DNA of 14,006 nucleotides from Chromatiales bacterium (GTDB taxonomy: Bacteria > Pseudomonadota > Gammaproteobacteria > SZUA-152). Below, piece by piece: positions 1 to 7,834 of this stretch (positions are counted from its first letter, which is position 1; each line of letters opens with the position of its first letter). The DNA is taken from assembly GCA_026999335.1 (NCBI GenBank), contig JALTPW010000136.1, positions 1 to 14,006 of the forward strand, given 5' to 3'. A program made the translations under genes and the position numbers. Under the pieces are notes generated by a model. That model saw only the letters and a list, made by a program, of their open reading frames with translations, was not told where the DNA came from and did no database searches.

Positions 1-933
1 CGCATGAACATCCATGCCGGCATGGATGAACCCACCGAACTTTCGGCCTTTAGTTTTTCCTCCAGCCACAGCAATGCCATCGCACGGCGTATCGAAGAAC
101 TGTATCAAGATATTTCGCAGGTTTTCTATCACTGTCATGAAGACAGCCGGGTACGCTATGTGTTGCAGGTCGAGAAATCCTATTACGTGTTAGAATCTGA
201 GCAAGGATCTTTCCTCTATTCGCGACAAGAAAGTTACGCTGACCTGATGGAACATCTGAGCGAACCCCAGTCAAGCCTGATCAATATCACGGTTGACCGC
301 AGGGCGCTGCTCGATACAGCGCTGCCCGCCATTTTGAAACGCAACCGCAGCGGCCTGATCCAGATGTTCTATCTGCAACAGGGTCGTGAAGTGGATATCT
401 TCGTACTCGACCAGAATGGGGCTCTGTTTCATCAGAGTGTTGCCTACTTTGATGATGCCTCATTGATCAATCAGTACAGTCTTTTTTTTGATTCCATTCT
501 CAGCCGGCAAAGCTATCTGTTTCATGATGACAGCGCTGCTCTGTTACTCGATGGTCTGGAAATTTTCAAGGTAACAAAAATCCGTAATAAATACAGTTTT
601 GAACGTCAGTCGATGCAGCCGGAAGCGGGACGATGTTATTTCAATGTACAGGTGATTGGTGATCTGATGGAGCATGGCACCGCCTTCACCGTGTACTGCA
701 ACGATGCCGAATTCTCCACCCTGGCCCACGGCAAGGATCTATTTCGCGAAGTGGCGTGCTATGTACTGAACAAGCGTGGCAGCGGCCTGAAATATCCCAT
801 CTATATCACCGATGTCGATCTTTCGCCCAGCCTGCTGGGTAACCAGCGCAACGGAGAGGTGCAGGCGATCAACTATCTAAAATACAAGAAACGGATCGAG
901 GAAAAACTGAATCGAGAGCTGGGCCGGCTTTAG
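1..933 (+). CDS. cyaA: Class I adenylate cyclase, C-terminal part (5' end outside window)
   Basis: Class I adenylate cyclases make cyclic AMP from ATP in the cytoplasm and feed CRP/Vfr-type regulators. About 310 residues are visible and the frame is open to the window edge, so the ATG at position 4 is probably internal. Family members are roughly 850-950 residues with the catalytic domain in the N-terminal half, so what is seen here is the C-terminal regulatory part. The call rests on resemblance of the last 80 residues to Pseudomonas-type CyaA: the stretches YCNDAEFSTLAHGKDLF and YPIYITDVDLS, then a charged tail ending near KRIEEKLNREL. There is no catalytic motif in view. The gene converges on the envelope operon, with a palindrome in the 106-base gap. 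I am fairly sure of the family; the N-terminal sequence would settle it. Confidence 0.72.
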   Translation, partial: RMNIHAGMDEPTELSAFSFSSSHSNAIARRIEELYQDISQVFYHCHEDSRVRYVLQVEKSYYVLESEQGSFLYSRQESYADLMEHLSEPQSSLINITVDRRALLDTALPAILKRNRSGLIQMFYLQQGREVDIFVLDQNGALFHQSVAYFDDASLINQYSLFFDSILSRQSYLFHDDSAALLLDGLEIFKVTKIRNKYSFERQSMQPEAGRCYFNVQVIGDLMEHGTAFTVYCNDAEFSTLAHGKDLFREVACYVLNKRGSGLKYPIYITDVDLSPSLLGNQRNGEVQAINYLKYKKRIEEKLNRELGRL

Positions 934-973
934 TCCGGGTCTTTCATGAATTTGTATAAAGCAGTCATGTCGG

Positions 974-1039
974 GTGGGTACGTTTTTCATGCCCACGCGG
1001 TTGACGCATATTCCACGTGGGCATGAAAAACCTGCCCAC
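974..1039. repeat. Long palindrome between convergent genes (hairpin, possible terminator)
   Basis: Bases 982-997 and 1016-1031 are a perfect 16-base inverted repeat (GTTTTTCATGCCCACG and its complement) around an 18-base loop. Outside it, GTGGG at 974-978 pairs with CCCAC at 1035-1039 after a 3-base mismatch. The right edge touches the stop codon of the ydcF-like gene. In RNA from either strand the U run lies on the 5' side of the stem and the A run on the 3' side. That is the reverse of an intrinsic terminator, so a terminator role is only an inference from its position. Confidence 0.8.
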
Positions 1040-1810
1040 TTACGAATAACGCAGCCGATACCACAGGCTGCCCAAATATTCATGAAAGGCGTAAGCGGTT
1101 TTTTGCAAGGCCCGTGCATTGGGCAAAAAATCCTTTACGATCAGGCCACCATCACCCCGCCGCTCAAAAACCGTCGGTGCCGGCACCACGTCGATACCGA
1201 AATGTTTGTATGACCACATCGCCCTCGGCATGTGCCAGGCATGAGTCACCAGGAGCACCCGCTTGACCTGTGCAGCCCGCAGGATCTGACTACTGTAGCG
1301 AGCATTTTCAAAGGTGGTACGACTGTCGGATTCCACCCAGCGAATGGGTACGCCATATTCCGCCTCCATGACTTCCATCATCAGCATGGCCTCGGGTGGG
1401 CGGCCATCCTTCGCCAGACCACCGCTCACCAATACCGGCAGATCCGTGCGACGTGCAATCCAGGCCGCATAACGCAGACGTTCCAGCGCCAGTGAATTCG
1501 GGGTGTCGATACCATACTCCGCAGCATTTTCACGCCGCCCGGCACCCAGCACGACGATGGCCTGGGCACCTTGCCCATCCAGCAATATGGGCGGAATCAC
1601 TGGCGTGGTCTGTAACATGGACAACAGTCCCTGGGTGACGATGGGCGTACTGAACAGATAGAGCAAGGCTAGTCCCGAACCAGCCAGGCCAAGGCCCAGA
1701 CGTGAGCGCCGGCGACGGTACAGCAACCAGACACCCGCCAGTATCAGCCAGATCGACAACCCCGGCGGCGCCAGCAACAATTCCACGATACCTGCGAATC
1801 CAAAGGCCAT
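1040..1810 (-). CDS. ElyC/SanA/YdcF-family (DUF218) inner-membrane protein
   Basis: The 256-residue length is close to E. coli ElyC (YcbC). Two hydrophobic segments lie near residues 13-31 and 38-57 with an RRRRSR basic stretch between them. They are followed by a DUF218 domain at about 84-230 with VVLGAG (86-91), VSGG (128-131), SRTTFENA (163-170) and LVTHAWHMPRA (187-197). Family members are envelope proteins linked to peptidoglycan precursor metabolism and barrier function; the biochemical reaction is not settled, so no precise function is given. The ATG at 1810 has a GGGGA stretch about ten bases upstream and starts 16 bases after rsmA stops, so it is probably the last gene of the lptD-surA-pdxA-rsmA transcript. 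It occupies the place where enterics have apaG-apaH. ElyC is the closest match by length and two-segment layout, but SanA or YdcF subgroups are not excluded. Confidence 0.85.
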   Translation of the reverse strand: MAFGFAGIVELLLAPPGLSIWLILAGVWLLYRRRRSRLGLGLAGSGLALLYLFSTPIVTQGLLSMLQTTPVIPPILLDGQGAQAIVVLGAGRRENAAEYGIDTPNSLALERLRYAAWIARRTDLPVLVSGGLAKDGRPPEAMLMMEVMEAEYGVPIRWVESDSRTTFENARYSSQILRAAQVKRVLLVTHAWHMPRAMWSYKHFGIDVVPAPTVFERRGDGGLIVKDFLPNARALQKTAYAFHEYLGSLWYRLRYS

Positions 1811-1826
1811 TAAACCGATTCCCCGC

Positions 1827-2606
1827 TCATCTGACCGCCCGTGCCAAGGCAGCGAATTCCGTCAGACTCAAAGTCTCGGCACGACGGGTCGGGTCGATGT
1901 CCTGGGCGCTGATCTGTTCGGCACTGAGCAGACCCTTGAGGGTATTGCGCAGGGTCTTGCGGCGTTGGGAAAAAGCCTGGGTCACCAGTTTTTCCAGTAC
2001 GGTGACATCCGCCACCGCAACCGGTGGCCTCTCCCAGGGACGCAGGCGCACCACGGCGGAATTCACCTTGGGTGGCGGATTGAAGGCCCCGGGCGACACG
2101 TCAAACAGGGAGTCCACTGCACAGTGATATTGCATCATCACGCTGAGACGGCCGTAATCCTTGCCGCCCGGCGTCGCGGCCAGCCGATCCACCACCTCTT
2201 TTTGCAACATGAAGTGCATATCGCGAATCACGGCGCGGCTTTTCAGCAGATGGAACATCAGTGGAGTGGAGATGTTGTAGGGCAGGTTGCCGATGATGCG
2301 CAACGGCCGGCCATCGGCGACAAGGTCAGCGAAGTCGAATTTCAGCGCATCGGCGCTGTGAATCCGCAGCTGGCCGAGAACACCGCAACGCTGTGCCAGC
2401 TTGGGAATCAAGTCACGATCCAGCTCCACCGCGTCCATCGCCTCCACCTGCGGCAGCAGCGCCTCGGTCAGGGCGCCCAGGCCGGGGCCGATCTCGACCA
2501 GATGGTCATCGGGGCGGGGGGCGATGGCGTGGGCGATTTTTGCCACCACGTTCGGATCCTGGAGAAAATTCTGCCCGAAGCGCTTACGTGGACGGTGATC
2601 GTTCAT
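1827..2606 (-). CDS. rsmA: 16S rRNA dimethyladenosine transferase RsmA/KsgA
   Basis: Dimethylates two adjacent adenosines in the 3'-terminal helix of 16S rRNA (A1518 and A1519 in E. coli numbering) using S-adenosylmethionine, a late step of small-subunit assembly. The protein has 259 residues against 273 in E. coli. Visible motifs are RKRFGQNFLQDP at 7-18, the SAM-binding loop VEIGPGLGALTE at 37-48, the acidic ELD at 61-63 and the catalytic NLPYNIS at 107-113. The C-terminal domain carries the family signature QAFSQRRKTLRNTL. The ATG at 2606 overlaps the pdxA stop as ATGA, so the two genes are probably translationally coupled. Nothing unusual is seen in the protein. Confidence 0.98.
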   Translation of the reverse strand: MNDHRPRKRFGQNFLQDPNVVAKIAHAIAPRPDDHLVEIGPGLGALTEALLPQVEAMDAVELDRDLIPKLAQRCGVLGQLRIHSADALKFDFADLVADGRPLRIIGNLPYNISTPLMFHLLKSRAVIRDMHFMLQKEVVDRLAATPGGKDYGRLSVMMQYHCAVDSLFDVSPGAFNPPPKVNSAVVRLRPWERPPVAVADVTVLEKLVTQAFSQRRKTLRNTLKGLLSAEQISAQDIDPTRRAETLSLTEFAALARAVR

Positions 2607-3628
2607 AGGCTTGCCTGTCTCTTGATTGCCATCTCGGCGGCCAGTTCCACAGCCAGATTGAGGCTGTCTATTCGGGCCCGGCCCGTGCCGGCCAGTTCCA
2701 GTGCCGTGCCGTGATCCACGGAGGTGCGGATCAGCGGCAGACCGAGGGTGATATTCACGGCGCGGCCAAACCCTTGATGTTTGAGCACCGGCAGACCCTG
2801 GTCATGATACATGGCCAACACCACATCGGCGCGCATTAGGTTGTCCGGGGTGAACAGGGTATCCGCCGGCAGCGGGCCCAGCAACTGCCAGCCGCGCCGA
2901 CGCCGTTCCTCCAGTACCGGAATAATCACATCGATTTCCTCACGCCCCAGGTGGCCGTTTTCACCAGCGTGGGGATTGAGTCCACAGACCAGTATACGCG
3001 GCTGCGCGATAGCAAAGTCTTTCTGCAGATCGGCGTGCAGAATATCAAGGGTCTCGCGCAGACGCTCACGGGTGATGGCGGCCGGCACCTCGACCAACGG
3101 CAGGTGGGTCGTGACCAACGCCACCCGCAGGCCCTCGCTGGCCAGCATCATCACCGGCAAACCACCACCGCTGCGCTCGGCCAGATATTCCGTGTGACCG
3201 TAAAAGACCTTGCCGGCTTCGGTATCGATGGAATGCAGATAATCGTTAATCACGCCTTTATGAATAGGGCCGGTGACCAGGGCATCGAAACGCCCTTTGC
3301 GACAGCCATCCACCGCCGCATCCAGCGTCGCCAGCACATAGGCGCCGTTGGCCGTGCACAATTGCCCCGCGGTGACGGGCGCCGCCAGCGGTACCGGCAG
3401 CACGCTCAACACCCCGGCACGCTGCGGCTGGACAGGCGCCTGTGGATCGAAGGGCGTGATTTGCAGGGGCAGACCCATGTGCCGTGCGGTCTCGCTCAGC
3501 CATTGCGGATCGGCCACCGCGACGATCTGCGCCGGCAGATTCCGCTGAACCAGCCGCACGCAAAGTTCAGGGCCGATGCCCGCAGGTTCGCCGGGGGTGA
3601 AAACAAGTCTTGGAACGAAAGCGGTCAT
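2603..3628 (-). CDS. pdxA: 4-hydroxythreonine-4-phosphate dehydrogenase PdxA
   Basis: NAD-dependent oxidation of 4-phosphohydroxy-L-threonine in the DXP-dependent pyridoxal 5'-phosphate pathway; cytoplasmic, acting before PdxJ. The protein has 341 residues, slightly longer than the E. coli enzyme (329). The N-terminal TPGEPAGIGPE (11-21) and GHTEYLA (144-150) are family signatures. The three metal-binding histidines are visible as H175 (TTHLP), H220 (NPHAGE) and H275 (YHDQGLP). The ATG at 3628 has no strong ribosome binding site. The gene follows surA across a repeat-filled 206-base gap and overlaps rsmA by 4 bases, the order usual in Gammaproteobacteria. Paralogues of the PdxA family exist in catabolic clusters, but the surA-rsmA context favours the biosynthetic enzyme. 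Confidence 0.97.
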   Translation of the reverse strand: MTAFVPRLVFTPGEPAGIGPELCVRLVQRNLPAQIVAVADPQWLSETARHMGLPLQITPFDPQAPVQPQRAGVLSVLPVPLAAPVTAGQLCTANGAYVLATLDAAVDGCRKGRFDALVTGPIHKGVINDYLHSIDTEAGKVFYGHTEYLAERSGGGLPVMMLASEGLRVALVTTHLPLVEVPAAITRERLRETLDILHADLQKDFAIAQPRILVCGLNPHAGENGHLGREEIDVIIPVLEERRRRGWQLLGPLPADTLFTPDNLMRADVVLAMYHDQGLPVLKHQGFGRAVNITLGLPLIRTSVDHGTALELAGTGRARIDSLNLAVELAAEMAIKRQASL

Positions 3629-3681
3629 GGGTGGAGACTACGGCCTGAGTTTGAACGGCAGCTGAAATACATGAATCCGGG

Positions 3682-3826
3682 TTTGCCACAGAGACACAGA
3701 GAAAATCGATAATTGTTTGTCGTGTCGGGCAAAGCACAGCCTGTCTCTGGATTCCGGCTTGCGCCGGAATGACGAAACATACATTAAAAGGTTTTTCTCT
3801 GTGCCCTTCGTGCCTCTGTGGCTAAC
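3682..3826. repeat. MITE-like element with imperfect terminal inverted repeats
   Basis: The left end (3682-3705) contains GCCACAGAGACACAGAGAAAA. The right end (3793-3826) is its inverted counterpart, TTTTCTCTGTG followed by CGTGCCTCTGTGGC, with roughly ten extra bases in the middle. The two ends enclose about 87 bases, including another palindrome at 3751-3770. No coding sequence is present. The right end lies 8 bases beyond the surA stop. A related single copy of the right end lies at 5361-5392. The family resembles dispersed intergenic repeats I have seen in many proteobacterial genomes, but I cannot name it. Confidence 0.6.
3751..3770. repeat. Short palindromic repeat (ATTCCGGC-TTGC-GCCGGAAT)
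   Basis: A perfect 8-base inverted repeat around TTGC, within the wider string CTGGATTCCGGCTTGCGCC and followed by GGAATGACG. The core resembles widespread intergenic repeats of the type known from Neisseria (dRS3-like) and other proteobacteria. It sits inside the larger MITE-like element, which suggests one repeat landed in another. It can form a hairpin in the surA-pdxA message. Confidence 0.7.
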
Positions 3827-3834
3827 AAACGCTG

Positions 3835-5172
3835 TTACAAGCGCATCTCCACATAGGCCTCGTCTCGCAAGCGACGCAGCCAGGTCTGCATGGCGGGCTC
3901 CAGCTTGCTGGCGCGAATGGCCTCGCGGGCCTTGTTGCGCTGCATGTCTTCGGTACGATCCTGCTCACGATGTCCCAGTACCTCGATGAGATGCCAACCG
4001 AACTGACTCTGCACCGGATCGCTGATCCGCCCCACCGGCAGGGCATCCATAGCCTTTTCAAATGGCACAACCATGGTGCCGGGGTTCACCCAGCCAAGAT
4101 CGCCACCCTGCGAACCGGAACCCGGGTCATCGGAATTGGCGCGCGCCAAATCGGCAAAGTCCTCACCGGACTCGATGCGCAGTTTTAAGTCTTCGATACG
4201 CTGACGGACACGGTCACTGCGGGTCGGGTCATCGACGCGCAGCAGGATGTGACGCACATGGGTCTGGGTCACCAGCAACTGCGGCTGATTGCTGCGCCTG
4301 TCCAGCAGCGTAATGATGTGAAATCCGCTGGGGCTACGGATAGCATCACTGATGGCACCTACCTCGCGGCCGATGATCCAGTCGGCAAACAGACTGGGCA
4401 GAGCAGCGGCCTCACGCCAGTCCAGACGGCCACCTTCCAAGGCCTGACGGCCATCGGAAACGGCCACGGCCGTTTCGGCAAAATCGGCTCCGGCGTGCAA
4501 TTCGTCAACGACCTTTTTTGCCTTTTCACGTGCGCTGGCGATGGCCTCCGGGCTGGCGGCCTCAGGCACGCTGATAAGGATATGCCCCAGCTGGTATTCG
4601 TACTGAGTGCCGGTCTGCAGGGCACGATTGGCGAGAAAAGCATCGATCTCCTGAGACGTGATATTGATACGGTCATTGACCTGGCGTTTCTGCAAGCGGT
4701 TGATGGTGATTTCATCGCGCATATTTTCACGGAAGTGCTGATACTGCATACCCTCTCTTTCGAGCACATCGCGAAACTCCAGCAGCGTCAGATTGTTCTG
4801 CCGGGCAATATTTTCCAGGGTGCGGTTGAGGGTTTCGTCATCGACACTGATATGCGCCTTTTTCGCCAATTGCAGCTGGATACTGCGCAGCACCATACGG
4901 TCGAGGATCTGCTGCTTCAGGACATCATCCGGGGGGATGCGGGTATTCTGCGCACGCAGCTGACCCTTGATCATCGTCACCTCGCTGGCCAGTTCCTGCT
5001 CGGTGATGACATCGTCGTTGACGATGGCGACCACCCGATCCAGCAGTTCCCTGCTGTCCTGACCTGTAGCATCTTGTGCAACCGTGCCATCCGCCGCCAA
5101 AGTGGGGGACAGGGGTGATATCAACAGCAGGGCGAACCCGGCCAGGGAAGGGAAGACAACTTTTCTCAACAC
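3835..5172 (-). CDS. surA: Periplasmic chaperone / peptidyl-prolyl isomerase SurA
   Basis: Escorts unfolded outer-membrane proteins through the periplasm to the BAM machinery; LptD, encoded just upstream, is a known client. The protein has 445 residues against 428 in E. coli. A signal peptide covers about 1-26, ending PLSPTLA before ADG. The N-terminal chaperone domain follows, beginning LLDRVVAIVNDDVITEQEL. Two parvulin domains lie at about 194-291 and 304-399, the second with QTHVRHILLRV and GGDLGWV. The C-terminal helix completes the chaperone core. The start is a GTG at 5172 with GGAA six bases upstream; no ATG fits. An AT-rich 278-base gap separates it from lptD, so it may have its own promoter. 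Repeats of one family lie on both sides of the gene. Confidence 0.97.
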   Translation of the reverse strand: MLRKVVFPSLAGFALLLISPLSPTLAADGTVAQDATGQDSRELLDRVVAIVNDDVITEQELASEVTMIKGQLRAQNTRIPPDDVLKQQILDRMVLRSIQLQLAKKAHISVDDETLNRTLENIARQNNLTLLEFRDVLEREGMQYQHFRENMRDEITINRLQKRQVNDRINITSQEIDAFLANRALQTGTQYEYQLGHILISVPEAASPEAIASAREKAKKVVDELHAGADFAETAVAVSDGRQALEGGRLDWREAAALPSLFADWIIGREVGAISDAIRSPSGFHIITLLDRRSNQPQLLVTQTHVRHILLRVDDPTRSDRVRQRIEDLKLRIESGEDFADLARANSDDPGSGSQGGDLGWVNPGTMVVPFEKAMDALPVGRISDPVQSQFGWHLIEVLGHREQDRTEDMQRNKAREAIRASKLEPAMQTWLRRLRDEAYVEMRL

Positions 5173-5268
5173 AATGGATTCCAGAAATTTTTCACAGTTT
5201 CGTATTCATTCGTTCATCACAGAAGACATGGAGAACGGCTGAATACCACTGAACTCATGACGCCACGC

Positions 5269-5280
5269 TGTGATGTCACA
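5269..5280. promoter_or_regulatory. Short palindrome TGTGATGTCACA, possible operator before surA
   Basis: Five-base arms TGTGA and TCACA around two bases. It would lie just downstream of the proposed surA transcription start. The spacing is not that of a CRP site, which has six bases between the arms, so no regulator is assigned. Confidence 0.25.
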
Positions 5281-5293
5281 AAAAAATACAAAA

Positions 5294-5322
5294 AATATGT
5301 TTAATTATCGGGTTAATATCAA
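5294..5322 (-). promoter_or_regulatory. Candidate sigma-70 promoter for surA
   Basis: On the - strand, TTGATA (5317-5322; 5 of 6 to consensus) is followed after 17 bases by CATATT (5294-5299; 4 of 6). It lies in a markedly AT-rich stretch about 120 bases before the surA GTG. GATAAT within the spacer is an alternative -10. Prediction by eye only. Confidence 0.35.
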
Positions 5323-5360
5323 CCTGACTCGCTATCGATTCGCACGAACTTTGGCCTGCA

Positions 5361-5392
5361 ATTCTCTGTGTACCCCGTGCCTCTGTGGCGAA
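5361..5392. repeat. Solo copy of the surA-downstream repeat
   Basis: TTCTCTGTG, then TACCC, then CGTGCCTCTGTGGCGAA. This matches the right end of the element at 3793-3826 in the same orientation except for a few central and terminal bases. With that copy it brackets surA as a pair of direct repeats about 1.57 kb apart. Confidence 0.65.
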
Positions 5393-5420
5393 TAGCAGCC
5401 ACGACTCCATTAATATCGAT

Positions 5421-5443
5421 TGGGCGGCAAGCACCATCGCCCA
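5421..5443 (-). terminator. Weak hairpin after lptD
   Basis: TGGGCG and CGCCCA pair around an 11-base loop, a few bases after the lptD stop. No clear U run follows, so it may be only a weak or partial terminator. If it works, surA depends on its own promoter. Confidence 0.25.
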
Positions 5444-5450
5444 TGAGACA

Positions 5451-7676
5451 TCAGCGCGCTAGGATATCACGCCCCAGCAGGCTTTCGACATCCCGCCCCA
5501 CGCTGGACAGACCCTTTAGCTCCAACTGGAACCAAAAGGTATCACTCAATTGCTCTTCACTGACATTGACCCGGTAGCGGCGCTTCAAGGCACGGAAAAT
5601 CCAGCAACAGCTCTCATATTCAAAACCGGCCACGCTCTCCAGCAGCACGGAATCCTGCAGCGAATATCGATGCCGGCCCAGCACGCTGAGGCCTTTCCAG
5701 AGCGGCCACATCAGGGAGATGTCGGTCTGTTCGAGGCGGTCACGTTCGAAACGGTAACCCAGGTTCAAGGCGCTGCGCGGGCCTGGGCGATAGCGTACGC
5801 TGGCATTGCCACGTGCCGTCTCACTTTCCAGCGCATCCCATTCCAGATTTAGACGGCCGCTGAGCGAAGATGTCCAGTGAGTGCTCACTTCACCCAACCA
5901 GTTCGAGGCCGACTGCGTCTCCACAACCTTGCCGGGCAGGGTGACTTCACGGTCACTGAAATAGAAAATACGACCCAGCGAGGCGCGGGCAAGTTCCCGT
6001 CCACCCTTATCGAGAAAACGACTGGTCAATACCGCGCTCAGCTGGTTGGCATCACCCATGCGGTCGGCACCGTTAAAGCGGTTGTCACGAAACATCTGAC
6101 CGATGCTGAGCAGCGGCCGGCTGCTATCGAACACCCGCGACGCACCATTTTCGTCAACGATCAGTTCGGACTGATCCACGTAAGGCACATAAAGATAGAA
6201 CAGACGTGGCTCCAGGGTCTGCAGGGTGGCACGGCCATCACCGCGCAGATTGCGCTCGAAAAACAACCCGGAGTCCACACTGAACAGGGGCAGGTTGCGC
6301 AGTGGGCTTGCATCGCTGTCCGGCGCGGAGCGCTGTAGGGAATAGCGGGTGTGGCGAAAGCCCAGTCGCGGCATCAAGAAGGCCGCAGCCGATTCCATGG
6401 GCAGGGAGATCGACGGCTGGACATCGATACGGTTGCCGATGACACCGCCTTCGCGGTCGAAACGCACCAGTTCGGCACGAGCATCCAGTTCCAGCCCACC
6501 ACCGATGCGCAGGGTCGACATGTCCAGCTTGATCTGCGGCAAGCGAGCGTAGGGACGTGAAGTGAGCGGCCGTGACAGATCCAGCGTCTGATACTTTTGC
6601 ACCATCACGGTAGTGCCCCAGTAGGTATCGCGGTAGCTCACATCGGCGCGACTTTCCAAGTGAGTGATGCTGGTGACATTGAGCTGATTGCCGAAATCAT
6701 TGAGGTATTCACCATCCGACACCCGCTGATAACGCAGGCTGGTACGCCAACCGGGGGCGGGGTCACCGAGATGGTTGAAACTGACCGCGTTACGATCCTC
6801 ACCAAAGATTTTATCCCCGGACAGATAGGCAAGCTGGATGTCGCCACGGCTACGGGCATTGAGATAGCGGAATTCGCCATCCCACAAAATGCCGCGCTTG
6901 CTCATGTATTTGGGCGTCAGGGTGGCGTCTTTATCTGCGGCGATGTTGAGGTACCAGGGCAGGCTGAACTCGTCGCCGGAGCGCGACGATTCACCGATAG
7001 TCGGCAGCAGGAAACCCGTCTTGCGGCCGGCCAGTGGAAAACTCAGATAGGGTGTGTAAAACACCGGCACGCTCAGCAGCTCCAGCCGTGCATGATGGGC
7101 AATGCCCACATTCTCGGCCTGATCCAGCCGCAGACGGACGGCCTTCAGGCGCCAGAATTCATTGCCCTCGTCACAGGTGGTAAACAGGGTGCTTTGCAGG
7201 CGCATTTGCTCAGGGCCGTCGATCATCAGCGTCTCGGCCCGGCCACGCAGGTGTTTGTCCAGCAACCAGAAACTGGCCCCGCTGATTTCGCCGGTCTCGC
7301 TGTCCAGGGCCATATCGGCCCGGGCGCCGAACAAGAGTCGCTCGCCGTGACGGTAACGTACTTTTCCTTGCGCCTGCGCGATCTCGCTCCCGATATCGTA
7401 TGTCATCTGATCGGCAAACAGATTTTGCGCACCGCGCTGTCCCAGCACATTTCCCCAAAGGCGATAACGACCGCCTTCCGCCTCGGCAGAATCGGCGCTG
7501 AAATGCAGCTTATCATCCGCCGGGATCGGCGGCGGTTCGGCAAAGCGGGGGGCCGGAAGACAATAACGCCATTTTCCCGCCTCGCCGGCCGCCATTGAGG
7601 GAAAAAGCAACAGCTTCGCCGCCGCCAGCAGGATGATCGCGGTAGACCGGTATTTCGTGCGACGGCGGGAATTCAC
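5451..7676 (-). CDS. lptD: LPS-assembly outer-membrane protein LptD (Imp/OstA)
   Basis: With the lipoprotein LptE, LptD forms the outer-membrane translocon that places lipopolysaccharide on the cell surface. A signal peptide (hydrophobic STAIILLAAAKLLLF) precedes an OstA/LptA-like domain beginning near LHFSADSAEAEGG and a large C-terminal beta-barrel. All four cysteines of the E. coli disulfide pattern have counterparts: KWRYC, FTTCDEG, and an adjacent CC pair in YESCCWIF about 50 residues from the end. The tail LELKGLSSVG is typical of the family. Length is about 741 residues, a little shorter than E. coli (784). No ATG is in frame. I chose GTG 7676, which gives a normal signal peptide; a TTG at 7694 would add six residues, and neither has a good ribosome binding site. 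It heads the surA-pdxA-rsmA group. Confidence 0.96.
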   Translation of the reverse strand: MNSRRRTKYRSTAIILLAAAKLLLFPSMAAGEAGKWRYCLPAPRFAEPPPIPADDKLHFSADSAEAEGGRYRLWGNVLGQRGAQNLFADQMTYDIGSEIAQAQGKVRYRHGERLLFGARADMALDSETGEISGASFWLLDKHLRGRAETLMIDGPEQMRLQSTLFTTCDEGNEFWRLKAVRLRLDQAENVGIAHHARLELLSVPVFYTPYLSFPLAGRKTGFLLPTIGESSRSGDEFSLPWYLNIAADKDATLTPKYMSKRGILWDGEFRYLNARSRGDIQLAYLSGDKIFGEDRNAVSFNHLGDPAPGWRTSLRYQRVSDGEYLNDFGNQLNVTSITHLESRADVSYRDTYWGTTVMVQKYQTLDLSRPLTSRPYARLPQIKLDMSTLRIGGGLELDARAELVRFDREGGVIGNRIDVQPSISLPMESAAAFLMPRLGFRHTRYSLQRSAPDSDASPLRNLPLFSVDSGLFFERNLRGDGRATLQTLEPRLFYLYVPYVDQSELIVDENGASRVFDSSRPLLSIGQMFRDNRFNGADRMGDANQLSAVLTSRFLDKGGRELARASLGRIFYFSDREVTLPGKVVETQSASNWLGEVSTHWTSSLSGRLNLEWDALESETARGNASVRYRPGPRSALNLGYRFERDRLEQTDISLMWPLWKGLSVLGRHRYSLQDSVLLESVAGFEYESCCWIFRALKRRYRVNVSEEQLSDTFWFQLELKGLSSVGRDVESLLGRDILAR

Positions 7677-7817
7677 GCGCGGGACAACCCGCAAGGTACA
7701 TAGAATTCGGCACAGAAAATCATGCCGCGTATGTTAACCCGGATGTGGAGGAAAGGGGACTGAGGAGAATGGCGCTTATTTAACCCATATTTGAGTCGCA
7801 CCTCACGTAAGTCATTA

Positions 7818-7823
7818 ATTATA
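7818..7823 (-). promoter_or_regulatory. Possible -10 element (TATAAT) upstream of lptD
   Basis: A perfect - strand TATAAT about 140 bases before the lptD start, next to the inverted-repeat element. No convincing -35 is found at 16-18 bases; TTGACG lies directly beside the hexamer and is too close. Weak support. Confidence 0.25.
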
Positions 7824-7834
7824 CCGTCAAAAAC

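Noticed and set aside
1965..2714. A 249-codon open frame on the + strand opposite rsmA and the end of pdxA
   Set aside because: It is antisense to two well-supported genes and its product is histidine/glutamine-rich, as expected for the complement of GC-rich coding sequence.
3717..3989. An open frame on the + strand starting in the surA-pdxA gap
   Set aside because: Its first part is a translation of the intergenic palindromic repeat (SLDSGLRRNDE) and the rest is antisense to surA.
6597..7598. A 333-codon open frame on the + strand opposite lptD
   Set aside because: It lies wholly antisense to lptD, which has full-length homology and the conserved cysteine pattern. The translation resembles no family and has the composition of an antisense frame.
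7513..7713. A small frame beginning with an ATG just upstream of lptD
   Set aside because: It overlaps the lptD signal-peptide region in another frame with no ribosome binding site or recognisable product. It does not supply an ATG for lptD because the frame differs.
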